A DNA stretch of 64,000 nt from the NCBI GenBank assembly GCA_041394285.1, contig JAWKIL010000029.1, positions 1-64,000 of the forward strand, read 5' to 3'. Positions 15,181-23,438 of this stretch are shown here, piece after piece. The notes below the pieces were generated by a model, which was not told the origin of the DNA, did no database searches, and saw only the letters and a program-made list of their open reading frames with translations. Each line of letters begins with the position of its first letter. Position 1 is the first letter of the stretch. The position numbers were made by a program, and so were the translations under genes. This DNA is from CADEDH01 sp041394285. GTDB taxonomy: Bacteria > Actinomycetota > Acidimicrobiia > Acidimicrobiales > SZUA-35.

Positions 15181-16143
15181 TCAGGGGGTGGACTCGTCGA
15201 CCAGCGGCTCGGCCCCGTCGTCGGCGGTGCCGGTCTGCTCCGACAGGTCGATGCTGCCCCCGTCCCGCTCGACGGGGTCGGCGGCGGCGGCGGCCGCGGC
15301 CTGGGCGGCGGCCGAGGCCGACACGTACTCGGGCACCGGCACCTCCCGCCGGCCCCGGAGGGCCAGCCAGGCCGCCGCGGCGGCGATGGCGAGCAGGCTG
15401 GTCCAGATGTTGACCCGGACGCCGGCGATGCGGCTGGCCTCGTCGATCCGCAGCGACTCCACCCACAGCCGCCCGAGGCCGTAGCCGCCGACGTAGAAGG
15501 CGAACACCCGGCCGGGGCGGGACTTCAGGTGCCGGTTGTCCCAGGCGATCAGCAGGCCGGCCAGGGCCAGGTTCCATGCCGCCTCATAGAGGAAGGTGGG
15601 ATGGAAGGTGGCCACGTTCTCGTAGCCCACCGGGCGGTGCGCGGGGTCGATCTCCAGGCCCCAGGGCAGCGTGGTCGGCCCGCCGAACAGCTCCTGGTTG
15701 AACCAGTTGCCGAGCCGGCCGATGGCCTGGGCCACGGGCAGGGCAGGGGCGACGGCGTCGAGGGCCGAGGGGATGTGCATGCCCCGCTTGCGGGCCAGGT
15801 AGACGCCGGTGAGCACGCCGAGCACGAGGCCGCCGGGGATGCCGAGACCGCCCTCCCACACCTTGACCACGTCGAACCACCGGCCCTCGAAGCGGCGCCA
15901 GTCGGTGATGACGTGGTAGATCCGGGCCCCCACCAGACCGGCGATCACCGAGCCGGTGGCGATGGACGCGATGTCGGCCGGGTCGCCTCCCTTGCGGGCC
16001 CAACGCCGTTGGGTGACCGCCACCGCCGCCAGCACCCCGACGGCGATGCACAGGCCGTAGGCCCGGAACACGAGCGGCCCCACGTGGAGGCCGCTGCGCG
16101 AGGGGCTCGGGATGGATGCGAGGAAGGTGACGAGGAGCGACAT
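15181..16143 (-). CDS. lgt: prolipoprotein diacylglyceryl transferase
   Basis: A 320-residue polytopic membrane enzyme. Family motifs are FRAYGLCIAVGV, GARIYHVITDW, GGLGIPGG, the Lgt signature GRLGNWFNQELFGGPTTLPWGLEI with the essential arginine and asparagine, and HPTFLYEAAWN. It transfers diacylglycerol to lipobox cysteines, and several lipoproteins in this window would be its substrates. The C-terminal 60 residues are an Ala/Asp/Glu-rich cytoplasmic tail. The gene lies 9 bp after msrB, so the two are probably co-transcribed. Confidence 0.94.
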   Translation of the reverse strand: MSLLVTFLASIPSPSRSGLHVGPLVFRAYGLCIAVGVLAAVAVTQRRWARKGGDPADIASIATGSVIAGLVGARIYHVITDWRRFEGRWFDVVKVWEGGLGIPGGLVLGVLTGVYLARKRGMHIPSALDAVAPALPVAQAIGRLGNWFNQELFGGPTTLPWGLEIDPAHRPVGYENVATFHPTFLYEAAWNLALAGLLIAWDNRHLKSRPGRVFAFYVGGYGLGRLWVESLRIDEASRIAGVRVNIWTSLLAIAAAAAWLALRGRREVPVPEYVSASAAAQAAAAAAADPVERDGGSIDLSEQTGTADDGAEPLVDESTP

Positions 16144-16152
16144 CGGGCGGCG

Positions 16153-16557
16153 CTACTGCTGTTCGCCGGCTGGTTCGAGCAGGAGCGACGCCGAGTTCAT
16201 GCAGAAGCGGTCTCCCGTGGGCCGGGGCCCGTCGGGGAAGACGTGGCCGAGATGGGCGCCGCAGGTGGCGCAGTTCACCTCGGTGCGGACCATGCCGTAG
16301 CTGCGGTCCTCGTGGAGCTCCACCGCCTCGGGGGTGATGGGCTGCCAGAAGCTGGGCCAGCCGCTGTGCGACTCGTACTTCGTGTTCGAGTCGAAGAGGG
16401 GCTCGTGGCACACGATGCAGCGGTAGATCCCCTCCTCCTTGGCGTTGTTGTAGATACCGGTGAAGGCGCGCTCGGTGCCGGCGTGCTGGGTCACCTCGTA
16501 CTGCTCGGGGGTGAGGCGGGAGCGGAGCTCGTCCTCGGTGAAGGTCTTGCGGGCCAT
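16153..16557 (-). CDS. msrB: peptide-methionine (R)-S-oxide reductase
   Basis: A 134-residue MsrB. The zinc-binding CxxC pairs are CIVC and CATC, the substrate motif is SHSGWPSFW, and the catalytic cysteine lies in DRFCMNSASL. It repairs methionine-R-sulfoxide using thioredoxin. Length and motif order are standard. It precedes lgt by 9 bp. Confidence 0.95.
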   Translation of the reverse strand: MARKTFTEDELRSRLTPEQYEVTQHAGTERAFTGIYNNAKEEGIYRCIVCHEPLFDSNTKYESHSGWPSFWQPITPEAVELHEDRSYGMVRTEVNCATCGAHLGHVFPDGPRPTGDRFCMNSASLLLEPAGEQQ

Positions 16558-16644
16558 GGGTCGGTCTCCAGTTGGTCGGGCCGATGGGTCGGTGTGATGC
16601 GGGCTGGGGCGGGCGGCGGGCTGGGGGCCGACGGGCCGGCCAGG

Positions 16645-17610
16645 TCAGACCCGGCGGGCGTCCTCCACCAGGTTGATGTCGTACAGCACCTGGTCGAGGA
16701 GGTCGCCGGCTTCGATGGCGGGGAACCGCTGGGGGTTGGCCGGGCCGGTGCAGGAGGCGAGCGGGCTCAGGATCGTCCACGGGGTGGGATGGCAGAACTG
16801 GACGACCGAGTACCGGTCTCCGGGCTCGGCCGGGTCGGCCACCACCCGGTGGATGCCCTGGGGGATCACGCCGTTGGTGAGGTGTTCCAGCATGATGCCG
16901 GTGTTCATGATCACCCGGTCCCCCGGCGGGGCGGCGTCGACCCAGTGGTCGCCCACCTTCACCTGCAGACCCCGGGCGGTGGCCCGGGGCAGGGCCGTGA
17001 TCAGGTTGATGTCGCCGTGCTCGGCCGCCCACACGTGCTCGGCGCCGGGAGCCAGGTCCATGGCCGGGTAGTGGATGGCGCGGGCCAGGGTGGTGCCGTT
17101 GCGGGTCATGAGGTCGAACAGGTCTTCGTGGCAGCCGACCCCCACGGCGATGATCCGGAGGAACCGCTGCTGGAGGTCGAGGAGCTTGTCATAGAACTCC
17201 ACCAGCACCTTGGTGATTCCCGGCACGAGGTGATCGGGCAACACCGGCCCGTGGTAGCGGTGGGGGAACCGGCGCCGGAGGGGATGCCCGTCGGGGAGGT
17301 CCATCCCCCAGTTCAGCATCTCCTTCCAGTCCGGTACCTCGCTCGACGCCGCCGTCTCCACCAGGAGCCCGGTGTAGCCGGCCTGGCCGTGGGTACCGGG
17401 AACGGTGGCTGTGGCCTTCTCCTCGGGCGACAGCGAGAAGAACTGGGCCAGCATGCCGTAGGCCGTGTCCAGCAGATCCTCCGACAGGTCGTGGCTGGTG
17501 TAGACGAACCCGGTGACGAGGCTGGCCATCACGCCGTCGACCACGCCCCGGCGCTGGGCGGTGGTGCCCCGCTCGAAGGCCAGCAGGTCGACGTCGAGGA
17601 TGTCACTCAC
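16645..17610 (-). CDS. 2-oxoglutarate/Fe(II)-dependent dioxygenase (isopenicillin N synthase-like)
   Basis: A 321-residue protein with a GTG start. It has the non-heme iron triad: HGD in EHGDINLIT, the distal His in GIHRVV, and a 2OG-binding arginine in DRYSVVQF (RxS). The N-terminal DIOX_N-type part (MASLVTGFVYTSHDL ... FFSLSPEEK) and PDWKEMLNWG match the isopenicillin-N-synthase/GA-oxidase-like family. It would hydroxylate or oxidise a small molecule, and the substrate is unknown. It is followed 87 bp later by msrB. Confidence 0.85.
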   Translation of the reverse strand: MSDILDVDLLAFERGTTAQRRGVVDGVMASLVTGFVYTSHDLSEDLLDTAYGMLAQFFSLSPEEKATATVPGTHGQAGYTGLLVETAASSEVPDWKEMLNWGMDLPDGHPLRRRFPHRYHGPVLPDHLVPGITKVLVEFYDKLLDLQQRFLRIIAVGVGCHEDLFDLMTRNGTTLARAIHYPAMDLAPGAEHVWAAEHGDINLITALPRATARGLQVKVGDHWVDAAPPGDRVIMNTGIMLEHLTNGVIPQGIHRVVADPAEPGDRYSVVQFCHPTPWTILSPLASCTGPANPQRFPAIEAGDLLDQVLYDINLVEDARRV

Positions 17611-17663
17611 CCTGGCCAGGATACACGGTGCTTGTCGGGGGCCTGATCAGCCGCCGGGCGGCG

Positions 17664-17678
17664 TTCGCCGAAGGCGAA
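17664..17678 (-). terminator. small hairpin after the cyclophilin gene
   Basis: TTCGCC-GAA-GGCGAA, six-bp arms, lies 16 bp beyond the cyclophilin stop and is followed by a second GC-rich palindrome (GCCGCCGGGCGGC). There is no T-run, so termination is uncertain. Confidence 0.35.
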
Positions 17679-17693
17679 ACTTGAAGGGCGCGC

Positions 17694-18254
17694 TCAGTCC
17701 GCCGGGGACTCGCTGATGGTGACCGACTCGATCACCATGGGCTCGAGCGGGCGGTCGTTGCGGTCGGTGGCCACCTTCTCCATCTCGGCCACGTGCTCCA
17801 GGCCCTTCACCACCTTGCCGAACAGGGAGTAGTTCGGGGGCAGCGACATCCCGTTGGGGCCGGAGATGATGAAGAACTGGCTGCCGTTGGTGTTGGGGCC
17901 GGCGTTGGCCATGGCCAGCGAACCCAGCTCGTAGCGGCCGGGCTTGGGCAGCTCGTCGGCGAACCGGTACCCGGGGCCACCACGGCCCGACCCTTCGGGG
18001 CAGCCACCCTGGAGCACGAAGCCCTGGATGACCCGGTGGAAGGTGAGGCCGTCGTAGTAGTGGTAGCGGGCGAGCGACACGAAGTTCTCGACCGTCTTGG
18101 GGGCGCTCACGGCGTCGAGGGCGATGGTGAGCGTGCCGTAGTTCGTCACCATCTCGGCGCTGTAGCGGCTCTCGGGGCTGAGGCAGCCGCTGAACGGAGC
18201 GTCGAACGACGTCTGGCGGGGGCTGGAGCCATCGGGGGCGGGGCATTCGGGCAC
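17694..18254 (-). CDS. cyclophilin-type peptidyl-prolyl cis-trans isomerase
   Basis: A 186-residue protein from a GTG start. The cyclophilin core covers about residues 35-180: TVENFVSLARYHYYDGLTFHRVIQGFVLQGG (catalytic Arg in FHRV), GSLAMANAGPNTNGSQFFI and LFGKVVKGLEHV. It catalyses proline isomerisation in protein folding. The 30-residue N-terminal extension has two prolines-rich stretches and no signal peptide, so a cytoplasmic location is likely. The true start could be a little downstream. Confidence 0.9.
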   Translation of the reverse strand: MPECPAPDGSSPRQTSFDAPFSGCLSPESRYSAEMVTNYGTLTIALDAVSAPKTVENFVSLARYHYYDGLTFHRVIQGFVLQGGCPEGSGRGGPGYRFADELPKPGRYELGSLAMANAGPNTNGSQFFIISGPNGMSLPPNYSLFGKVVKGLEHVAEMEKVATDRNDRPLEPMVIESVTISESPAD

Positions 18255-18290
18255 GGGAAACTCCTCGTGTTCGGCGAACCCGTGCAGCCT

Positions 18291-18311
18291 AAGGGTCCCT
18301 TCGGGGACCTT
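18291..18311. other. intergenic hairpin with UUCG-type loop
   Basis: AAGG-TCCC pairs with GGGA-CCTT (one bulged G) around TTCG. It lies in the 85-bp leader between the metY terminator and the cyclophilin start. Its role is unknown. Confidence 0.35.
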
Positions 18312-18339
18312 GACTTTCGCTCGGCGGAAACTCTCAGGG

Positions 18340-18388
18340 GAAATTAGGAGCCTGAGCGGCGCTGAGCGCCGCTCAGGCTCCTAATTTC
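18340..18388 (-). terminator. palindromic terminator, family copy 2 (perfect 23-bp arms)
   Basis: Two perfect 23-nt arms flank a TGA loop, 49 nt in all, starting 6 bp after the metY stop. It is the longest and most perfect member of the family also found at 3838 and 6419. On the minus strand it begins CCGAAATTAGGAG like the others. Confidence 0.75.
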
Positions 18389-18394
18389 GGGAGC

Positions 18395-19717
18395 TCAGGC
18401 GCTCTTGGCCGCCCGGAAGCCGTTCTCCAGGTCGGCGATGATGTCGTCGACCGACTCGAGCCCCACCGACAACCGGATCAGGCCGGCCTCCACCCCGGTG
18501 GTGGCCTGCTCCTCGGGGGTCAGCTGGCTGTGGGTGGTGGACGCCGGGTGGATGACGAGGGAGCGCACGTCGCCGATGTTGGCCACGTGGCTGTGCAGCT
18601 CGAGGGCGTCGACGAACTTCTTGCCCGCCTCCCGGCCGCCCTTGATGACGAAGGCCGGCACGGAGCCCGCCCCCCGGCCCTGGCTGTACTTGCGGGCGGC
18701 GTCGAACCACGGCGACGACGGGAGCCCGGCGTAGTACACCTTCTCCACGTCTTCGTGCTGCTGGAGGTACTCGGCCACCACGGTGGCGTTGGCCACGTGG
18801 CGCTCCATCCGCAGCGACAGCGTCTCCAGCCCCTGGAGCAGGAGGAAGGCGTTGAACGGGCTGATCGAGGCGCCCAGGTCTCGCAGCAGCTGGATGCGGG
18901 CCTTGGCGATGAACGAGCCGGCGCCCAGCATGGGCCAGTAGGTGAGGCCGTGATAGCTCGGATCGGGCAGGTTGAACCCGGGGTAGCGATCGGCGTCGGA
19001 GAACTCGAACGTGCCGCCGTCGACGATGGCGCCCACGATCGAGTTGCCGTGACCGCCGAGGAACTTGGTGGCCGAGTGGACCACGATGTCGGCCCCCCAG
19101 TCGAGCGGGCGGATCAGGTACGGGGTGGCCACCGTGTTGTCGAGGACGAGGGGCACCCCCACCTCGTGGGCCACGTTGGCCACGCCCTCGATGTCGAACA
19201 CGTTGTTCATCGGGTTGCCGATGGTCTCGCCGTAGAACGCCTTGGTGTTGGGCCGCACGGCCCGGCGCCAGGCGTCGAGGTCGTCGACGTCCTCCACGAA
19301 GGTGGTCTCGATCCCGAACTTGGGCAGCGTGTAATGCAACAGGTTGTAGGTGCCGCCGTAGAGGGCGGCACCGGCCACGATGTGGCTGCCCGCCTCGGCC
19401 AGGTTCATGATGGTCAACGCCTCGGCCGCCTGGCCCGACGACACCACCAGCGCCCCCGGCACCCCGGCGGCGGTGGAGCCGAGGCCGTTCTCCAGCGAGG
19501 CCAGGCGGACCTCGGCCACACCCTGGGTGGGGTTCATGATCCGGGTGTAGATCATGCCCGGCTCGGCCAGGGCGAACAGGTTGGCGGCGTGGTCGGAATC
19601 CCGGAACTGGTAGGCCGTGGTCTGATAGATGGGGACGGCCCGGGCCCCGGTGGCGGCGTCGGGCTCCTGCCCCGCATGGATCTGTCGTGTCTCGAAACCC
19701 CAACCCTCAGCAGCCAT
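18395..19717 (-). CDS. metY: O-acetylhomoserine sulfhydrylase / aminocarboxypropyltransferase
   Basis: A 440-residue Cys/Met-metabolism PLP enzyme of the long O-acetylhomoserine sulfhydrylase type. Motifs are WGFETRQIHAGQEPDAATGARAVPIYQTTAY, YTRIMNPTQGVAEVRLASLE, SSGQAAEALT, DNTVATPYLIRP, the PLP lysine in VVHSATKFLGGHG (about 217), and SVGLESVDDIIADLENG at the C-terminus. It makes homocysteine from O-acetylhomoserine and sulfide. A weak promoter lies upstream, and no SAM riboswitch could be recognised in the 98-bp leader. Confidence 0.93.
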   Translation of the reverse strand: MAAEGWGFETRQIHAGQEPDAATGARAVPIYQTTAYQFRDSDHAANLFALAEPGMIYTRIMNPTQGVAEVRLASLENGLGSTAAGVPGALVVSSGQAAEALTIMNLAEAGSHIVAGAALYGGTYNLLHYTLPKFGIETTFVEDVDDLDAWRRAVRPNTKAFYGETIGNPMNNVFDIEGVANVAHEVGVPLVLDNTVATPYLIRPLDWGADIVVHSATKFLGGHGNSIVGAIVDGGTFEFSDADRYPGFNLPDPSYHGLTYWPMLGAGSFIAKARIQLLRDLGASISPFNAFLLLQGLETLSLRMERHVANATVVAEYLQQHEDVEKVYYAGLPSSPWFDAARKYSQGRGAGSVPAFVIKGGREAGKKFVDALELHSHVANIGDVRSLVIHPASTTHSQLTPEEQATTGVEAGLIRLSVGLESVDDIIADLENGFRAAKSA

Positions 19718-19773
19718 CTCGGCCCGTCCTTCCTCGTTCGGTCTACGCGCTCACGTCCTGGCGGCGAGCGCTC

Positions 19774-19801
19774 ACCCTAACCGAATTCCCGAGCAGATCA
19801 A
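19774..19801 (-). promoter_or_regulatory. weak candidate metY promoter
   Basis: On the minus strand TTGATC (19796-19801) is followed after 16 bp by TAGGGT (19774-19779), in the 98-bp gap between the HPRT fusion stop and metY. Only partial agreement with consensus. Confidence 0.3.
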
Positions 19802-19815
19802 TCGGGTTTGCTGGT

Positions 19816-20784
19816 CTACGGCTCCGGGATGTAGCTGGCCACATAGGGCAGGTTCCGGTACAGCTGGCCGGCGTCGAGGCCGTAGCCGATCACGAAGGCC
19901 GAGGCCGGCAGCCGGAACCCCTCGTAGTCGATGACCACCGCCCCCTCGCTCTGGCCCCCGTGGGCCGGCTCCCGCACCAGGAGGGCACAGGTGCTGACGC
20001 TGGCCGGCCCCTGCGACGACAGCCGCTCCACCAGGTAGCGCATGGTGAGGCCGGAGTCGACGATGTCCTCCACCAGGATCACGTCCCGGCCGGCCACGTC
20101 GTGGTCGAGGTCCTTGATGATGCGCACCACCCCGCTCGACTTGGTGGCCGCCCCGTAGGAGCTCACCGCCAGCACGTCGATCTCGGCCGGGCCCTCGATG
20201 GCCCGCATCAGGTCGGCCATGAACACCAGCGACCCCTTGAGCACCGACACCAGCAACGGGGTGCGCCCGGCATAGTCGGCCGTGATCCGCCGACCCAGCT
20301 CGGCCACCCGGGCCGCGATCTGGGCCTGGGAGAACAGGACCTCGCCGATGTGGGGATCGTCGTAGCCCGCCGGCCGGGGCGCCGCTCCGGCCGGGCCCAG
20401 CAGGTCCCAGCGGTTGCCGTACAGGTCCTCCCACACCACCACCCAGCCGTAGGGCTCCTGGCGGGGGTCCTGGGTGAAGCGGATGCCGGCGTCGGTCATG
20501 CGCCGGTAGGCGGCGTCGAAGTCTTCGGTGTGGAGGAACAGCCCCACCCGGCCCCCGGTCTGGCGGCCCACCGCCGCCCGCTGGGCGTCGTCGGAGGCCC
20601 GGGCCAGCAGCAGGCCTGTCTGGGCTCCCGGTGGGCGCACCACCACCCACCGCTTGGGGGCGCCGGTGACCGAGCTCGTCTCCGGTGAGTCTTCCACCAG
20701 CTCGAAGCCGGCCTTGTCCACGTAGAAGGCGATGGCCTCGTCGTAGTCGTGGACCAGCAGGGAAACCAGGTCGATGTGGCTCAC
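19816..20784 (-). CDS. fusion of a glyoxalase/VOC domain with hypoxanthine phosphoribosyltransferase
   Basis: A single 322-residue frame. Residues 1-130 form a vicinal-oxygen-chelate domain (HIDLVSLLVHDYDEAIAFYVDKAGF ... GLFLHTEDFDAAYRRM ... EPYGWVVVWEDLYGNRWDLL). Residues about 140-322 are a full-length HPRT: GEVLFSQAQIAARVAELG, LLVSVLKGSLVFMADL, the PRPP loop VILVEDIVDSGLT, and the C-terminal FVIGYGLDAGQLYRNLPYV. HPRT salvages hypoxanthine and guanine. The VOC substrate is unknown. No start codon suits a separate HPRT. The GTG start overlaps the hydratase stop (GTGA). Confidence 0.88.
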   Translation of the reverse strand: MSHIDLVSLLVHDYDEAIAFYVDKAGFELVEDSPETSSVTGAPKRWVVVRPPGAQTGLLLARASDDAQRAAVGRQTGGRVGLFLHTEDFDAAYRRMTDAGIRFTQDPRQEPYGWVVVWEDLYGNRWDLLGPAGAAPRPAGYDDPHIGEVLFSQAQIAARVAELGRRITADYAGRTPLLVSVLKGSLVFMADLMRAIEGPAEIDVLAVSSYGAATKSSGVVRIIKDLDHDVAGRDVILVEDIVDSGLTMRYLVERLSSQGPASVSTCALLVREPAHGGQSEGAVVIDYEGFRLPASAFVIGYGLDAGQLYRNLPYVASYIPEP

Positions 20785-21569
20785 TGACCGGAGAAGTCGG
20801 CCTTGCCCGGGCCGTTGGCCAGGAAGCTGGTGATGCCGGTGACCGCGTCGTCGGTCTGGAAGGAGGCCACGAACTCCCTCTTCTCCACGGCGATGGCCTC
20901 GGCGATGGGCAGGGTGATGCCCTCCTGGATCGCCCGCTTGGCGTTGGTCAGAGCGGCCGGGCCGTTGGCGGTGTAGCCGGCGATGAGGTCGATGGCGGCG
21001 TCGAGCACCTCCTCATCGGGGTGGACCGAGCTCACCAGCCCGATGGCCAGCGCTTCGTCGGCCTTGACCATCCGGCCCGAGTAGTTGATGTCCTTGGCCT
21101 TGGTCATGCCCACCAGGCGGGTGAGGCGCTGGGTGCCGCCGGCCCCCGGGATGAGGCCGAGCAGGATCTCGGGCTGGCCGAACTGGGCGCTCTGGCCGCA
21201 GACCCGGAAGTCGGTGCTCATCGACAGCTCGCAGCCGCCGCCGAGGGCGAAGCCGTTGACGGCCGAGCACGTGATCTGGGGCAGGTTCTCGAGGGCGAAG
21301 TTCGCCTCGTTCAGGGCGTCGACCATGCCCGACGGGTCGCGGTGGCCCTCGTTGGTGGGAAACTCGCTGATGTCGGCGCCGGCGGCGAAGAACCGGGGGC
21401 CGCCCCACACCACCACGCCCCGGATGTCGGACCGGCCCGCCACCTCGTTGGCCACCGCCAGGAGCTCCCGGCCCACCTGGGTGTTCAGGGCGTTCACCTT
21501 CGGCCGGTCGAGGCGGATGATGGCCACCTTGTCGACCCGTGACGCTTCCAGGTTCACGAACTCACCCAT
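20781..21569 (-). CDS. enoyl-CoA hydratase/isomerase
   Basis: A 262-residue crotonase-fold protein beginning MGEFVNLEASRVDKVAIIRLDRP. The oxyanion-hole segments are FFAAGADISEF and NGFALGGGCELSMSTDFRV. The two crotonase acidic positions fall in QPEILLGLIPGAGGTQRLTRLVG, followed by AKDINYSGRMVKADEALAIGLV. It probably hydrates short-chain enoyl-CoA in beta-oxidation. Although the frame stays open upstream, ATG 21569 matches the family N-terminus. It is coupled to the VOC-HPRT gene by a GTGA overlap. Confidence 0.9.
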   Translation of the reverse strand: MGEFVNLEASRVDKVAIIRLDRPKVNALNTQVGRELLAVANEVAGRSDIRGVVVWGGPRFFAAGADISEFPTNEGHRDPSGMVDALNEANFALENLPQITCSAVNGFALGGGCELSMSTDFRVCGQSAQFGQPEILLGLIPGAGGTQRLTRLVGMTKAKDINYSGRMVKADEALAIGLVSSVHPDEEVLDAAIDLIAGYTANGPAALTNAKRAIQEGITLPIAEAIAVEKREFVASFQTDDAVTGITSFLANGPGKADFSGQ

Positions 21570-21715
21570 CGGACTGCGACTCCTTGTGCTCCGGCGCGCC
21601 CCGCCCGGGAGAGCAGGGCGCCAAACTGTACCGGCCGACCGTAGCCCAGGCGGAGCGACGGCACCGCAGCCCGGCTCGACGGTCGGGACCGGCCAGCCGT
21701 TACGGTGGGCCGACC

Positions 21716-23317
21716 ATGGCAGCAGCGCCACCCCAGACCCTGCGGGACCGCCAGCTCGGCCGCCTCGACGGCGGTGATTTCGACGTGCTCGTGGTCGGGG
21801 GCGGGATCAACGGGGCCGTGTCGGCCGCCGCCCTGGCCGCCCGGGGGGTGGCGGTGGCGCTGGTGGAGCGGGCCGATTTCGCCTCGTTCACCAGCCAGGA
21901 GTCCTCCAACATGGTGTGGGGCGGCTTCAAGTACCTGGAGAACTACGAGATCCCGCTGGTGCTCAAGCTCACCCGGTCCCGGAACCGGCTGATGCGGGCC
22001 TACCCCAACGTGATCACCGAGCTGCGGTTCCTGGCCACGCTCGACGCCTCCGCCCCGTTCCCGTCGTGGCTGGCCGCCCTGGGCACCGTGGGCTACTGGG
22101 GCCTCGGCCAGTTCGCCACCCGCCCGCCGAGCTACCACCGGCCGGGGCGGCTGGAGCAGCTGGAACCGGTGATCCGCACCGACACGGCGGAGGCCGCCAT
22201 CGAGTACGGCGACGCCTACCTGAAGGACAACGACGCCCGGTTCGTGTGGAGCTTCGTGCGCTCCGCCATCGACCACGGCGCGGCGGCGGTGAACTACGCC
22301 GAGGTGGCGGGCATGACCCGGGAGGGCGACCGGTGGCGGGCCGAGGTGTGCGACCAGCGATCGGGGCGGCCGCTGCATCTCACGGCCCGGGTGGTGGTCA
22401 ACGCCGCCGGACCGTTCGTCGACGAGCTGAACCGGCAATGGGGGGTGCAGACCGAGCATCGGATCGTCTATTCCAAGGGTGTGCACCTGGTGGTGCCCCA
22501 GCTGGCGGCGGCCGAGCGGGTGCTGGCCTTCTTCGACGACAGCCAGCGTCTGTTCTACGTGCTGCCCATGGCCCACCGCTCGGTGATCGGCACCACCGAC
22601 ACCCGCACCACCGATCCCGACGAAGGCGTGACCGACGCCGACCGGGAGTTCCTCCTGAGCCAGATCAACGCCCGCCTGAACCTGGACGCGCCGCTGACCA
22701 CGGCCGACATCATCGCCGAGCGGTGCGGGGTGCGGCCCCTGGTGGTGGAGAACGACGGCAACGACCGGACCGACATCGACTGGACCACGCTGTCCCGCAA
22801 GCACGAGATCGACGTCGACAAGGCGGCGGCCACCGTGACCGTGTTCGGAGGCAAGCTGACCGACTGCCTGAACGTGGGCGACGAGGTGACGGCCGCCGTG
22901 CGCCGCCTGGGGGTCAAGCTGAGGCCCGAGGCCGAGGGCTGGTACGGCGAGGCCCCGGCCACGGCCCGGGTGGCGTTCCAGCGGGCGGCGGGGGACGTGG
23001 GCCTCGACCGGGCACCCGAGGTGGAGCGGGAGGCCACGGTGGCCGACGTGCTGTGGCGCCGCCACGGCCCGGCGGCGCTGCAGGTGGTGGAGGCCGTGGC
23101 GGCCGACCCGTCGGGGGCCGAGCCGGTGCTGGCCGGGACCGATCTGCTGCGGGCCGAGCTGGCCCTCTACGCCGAGCGGGAGATGATCGTGGAGCTGGAC
23201 GACTTCCTGCGCCGACGCACCAAGGCGGCGTTGATCCAGCGGGCTGCCGATCTGGCCGCCGACCCCGGCCTCGCTGAGGTCCGCCGCGCCCTCGGTCTGG
23301 CCCCCCAGGACACGTGA
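21716..23317 (+). CDS. glpD: FAD-dependent glycerol-3-phosphate dehydrogenase
   Basis: A 533-residue flavoprotein. The Rossmann FAD motif VLVVGGGINGAV lies near residues 24-35, followed by LVERADFASFTSQESSNMVWGG (GlpD signature). The substrate-domain segments IGTTDTRT, TTADIIAERCGVRPLV, ISRKHEI-type and GGKLTDCLNVGDEV are present. It oxidises glycerol-3-phosphate to dihydroxyacetone phosphate and feeds electrons to quinone at the membrane. It is divergent from the enoyl-CoA hydratase gene (146-bp gap) and shows no adjacent glpK or glpF. Confidence 0.9.
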   Translation: MAAAPPQTLRDRQLGRLDGGDFDVLVVGGGINGAVSAAALAARGVAVALVERADFASFTSQESSNMVWGGFKYLENYEIPLVLKLTRSRNRLMRAYPNVITELRFLATLDASAPFPSWLAALGTVGYWGLGQFATRPPSYHRPGRLEQLEPVIRTDTAEAAIEYGDAYLKDNDARFVWSFVRSAIDHGAAAVNYAEVAGMTREGDRWRAEVCDQRSGRPLHLTARVVVNAAGPFVDELNRQWGVQTEHRIVYSKGVHLVVPQLAAAERVLAFFDDSQRLFYVLPMAHRSVIGTTDTRTTDPDEGVTDADREFLLSQINARLNLDAPLTTADIIAERCGVRPLVVENDGNDRTDIDWTTLSRKHEIDVDKAAATVTVFGGKLTDCLNVGDEVTAAVRRLGVKLRPEAEGWYGEAPATARVAFQRAAGDVGLDRAPEVEREATVADVLWRRHGPAALQVVEAVAADPSGAEPVLAGTDLLRAELALYAEREMIVELDDFLRRRTKAALIQRAADLAADPGLAEVRRALGLAPQDT

Positions 23318-23347
23318 ACCGACGGCGCGATAACCGCGCCCCCGGCC

Positions 23348-23398
23348 CGATCTGCGTCGCCTTATCCCCGTATTCGAGGGTTTTCGCGACACAGATCG
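23348..23398. terminator. long imperfect hairpin between glpD and the P-type ATPase gene
   Basis: 13-nt arms with one mismatch (CGATCTGCGTCGC and GCGACACAGATCG) enclose a 25-nt AT-richer loop. It probably ends glpD transcription. No T-run follows. Confidence 0.45.
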
Positions 23399-23438
23399 CC
23401 GCCGTGACGCGGTTTTCGTCGCGCAGAACGGGCCGCCG

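Noticed and set aside
19718..19815. Possible SAM riboswitch before metY
   Set aside because: The leader is only 98 bp and shows none of the conserved stems or loops I could recognise.
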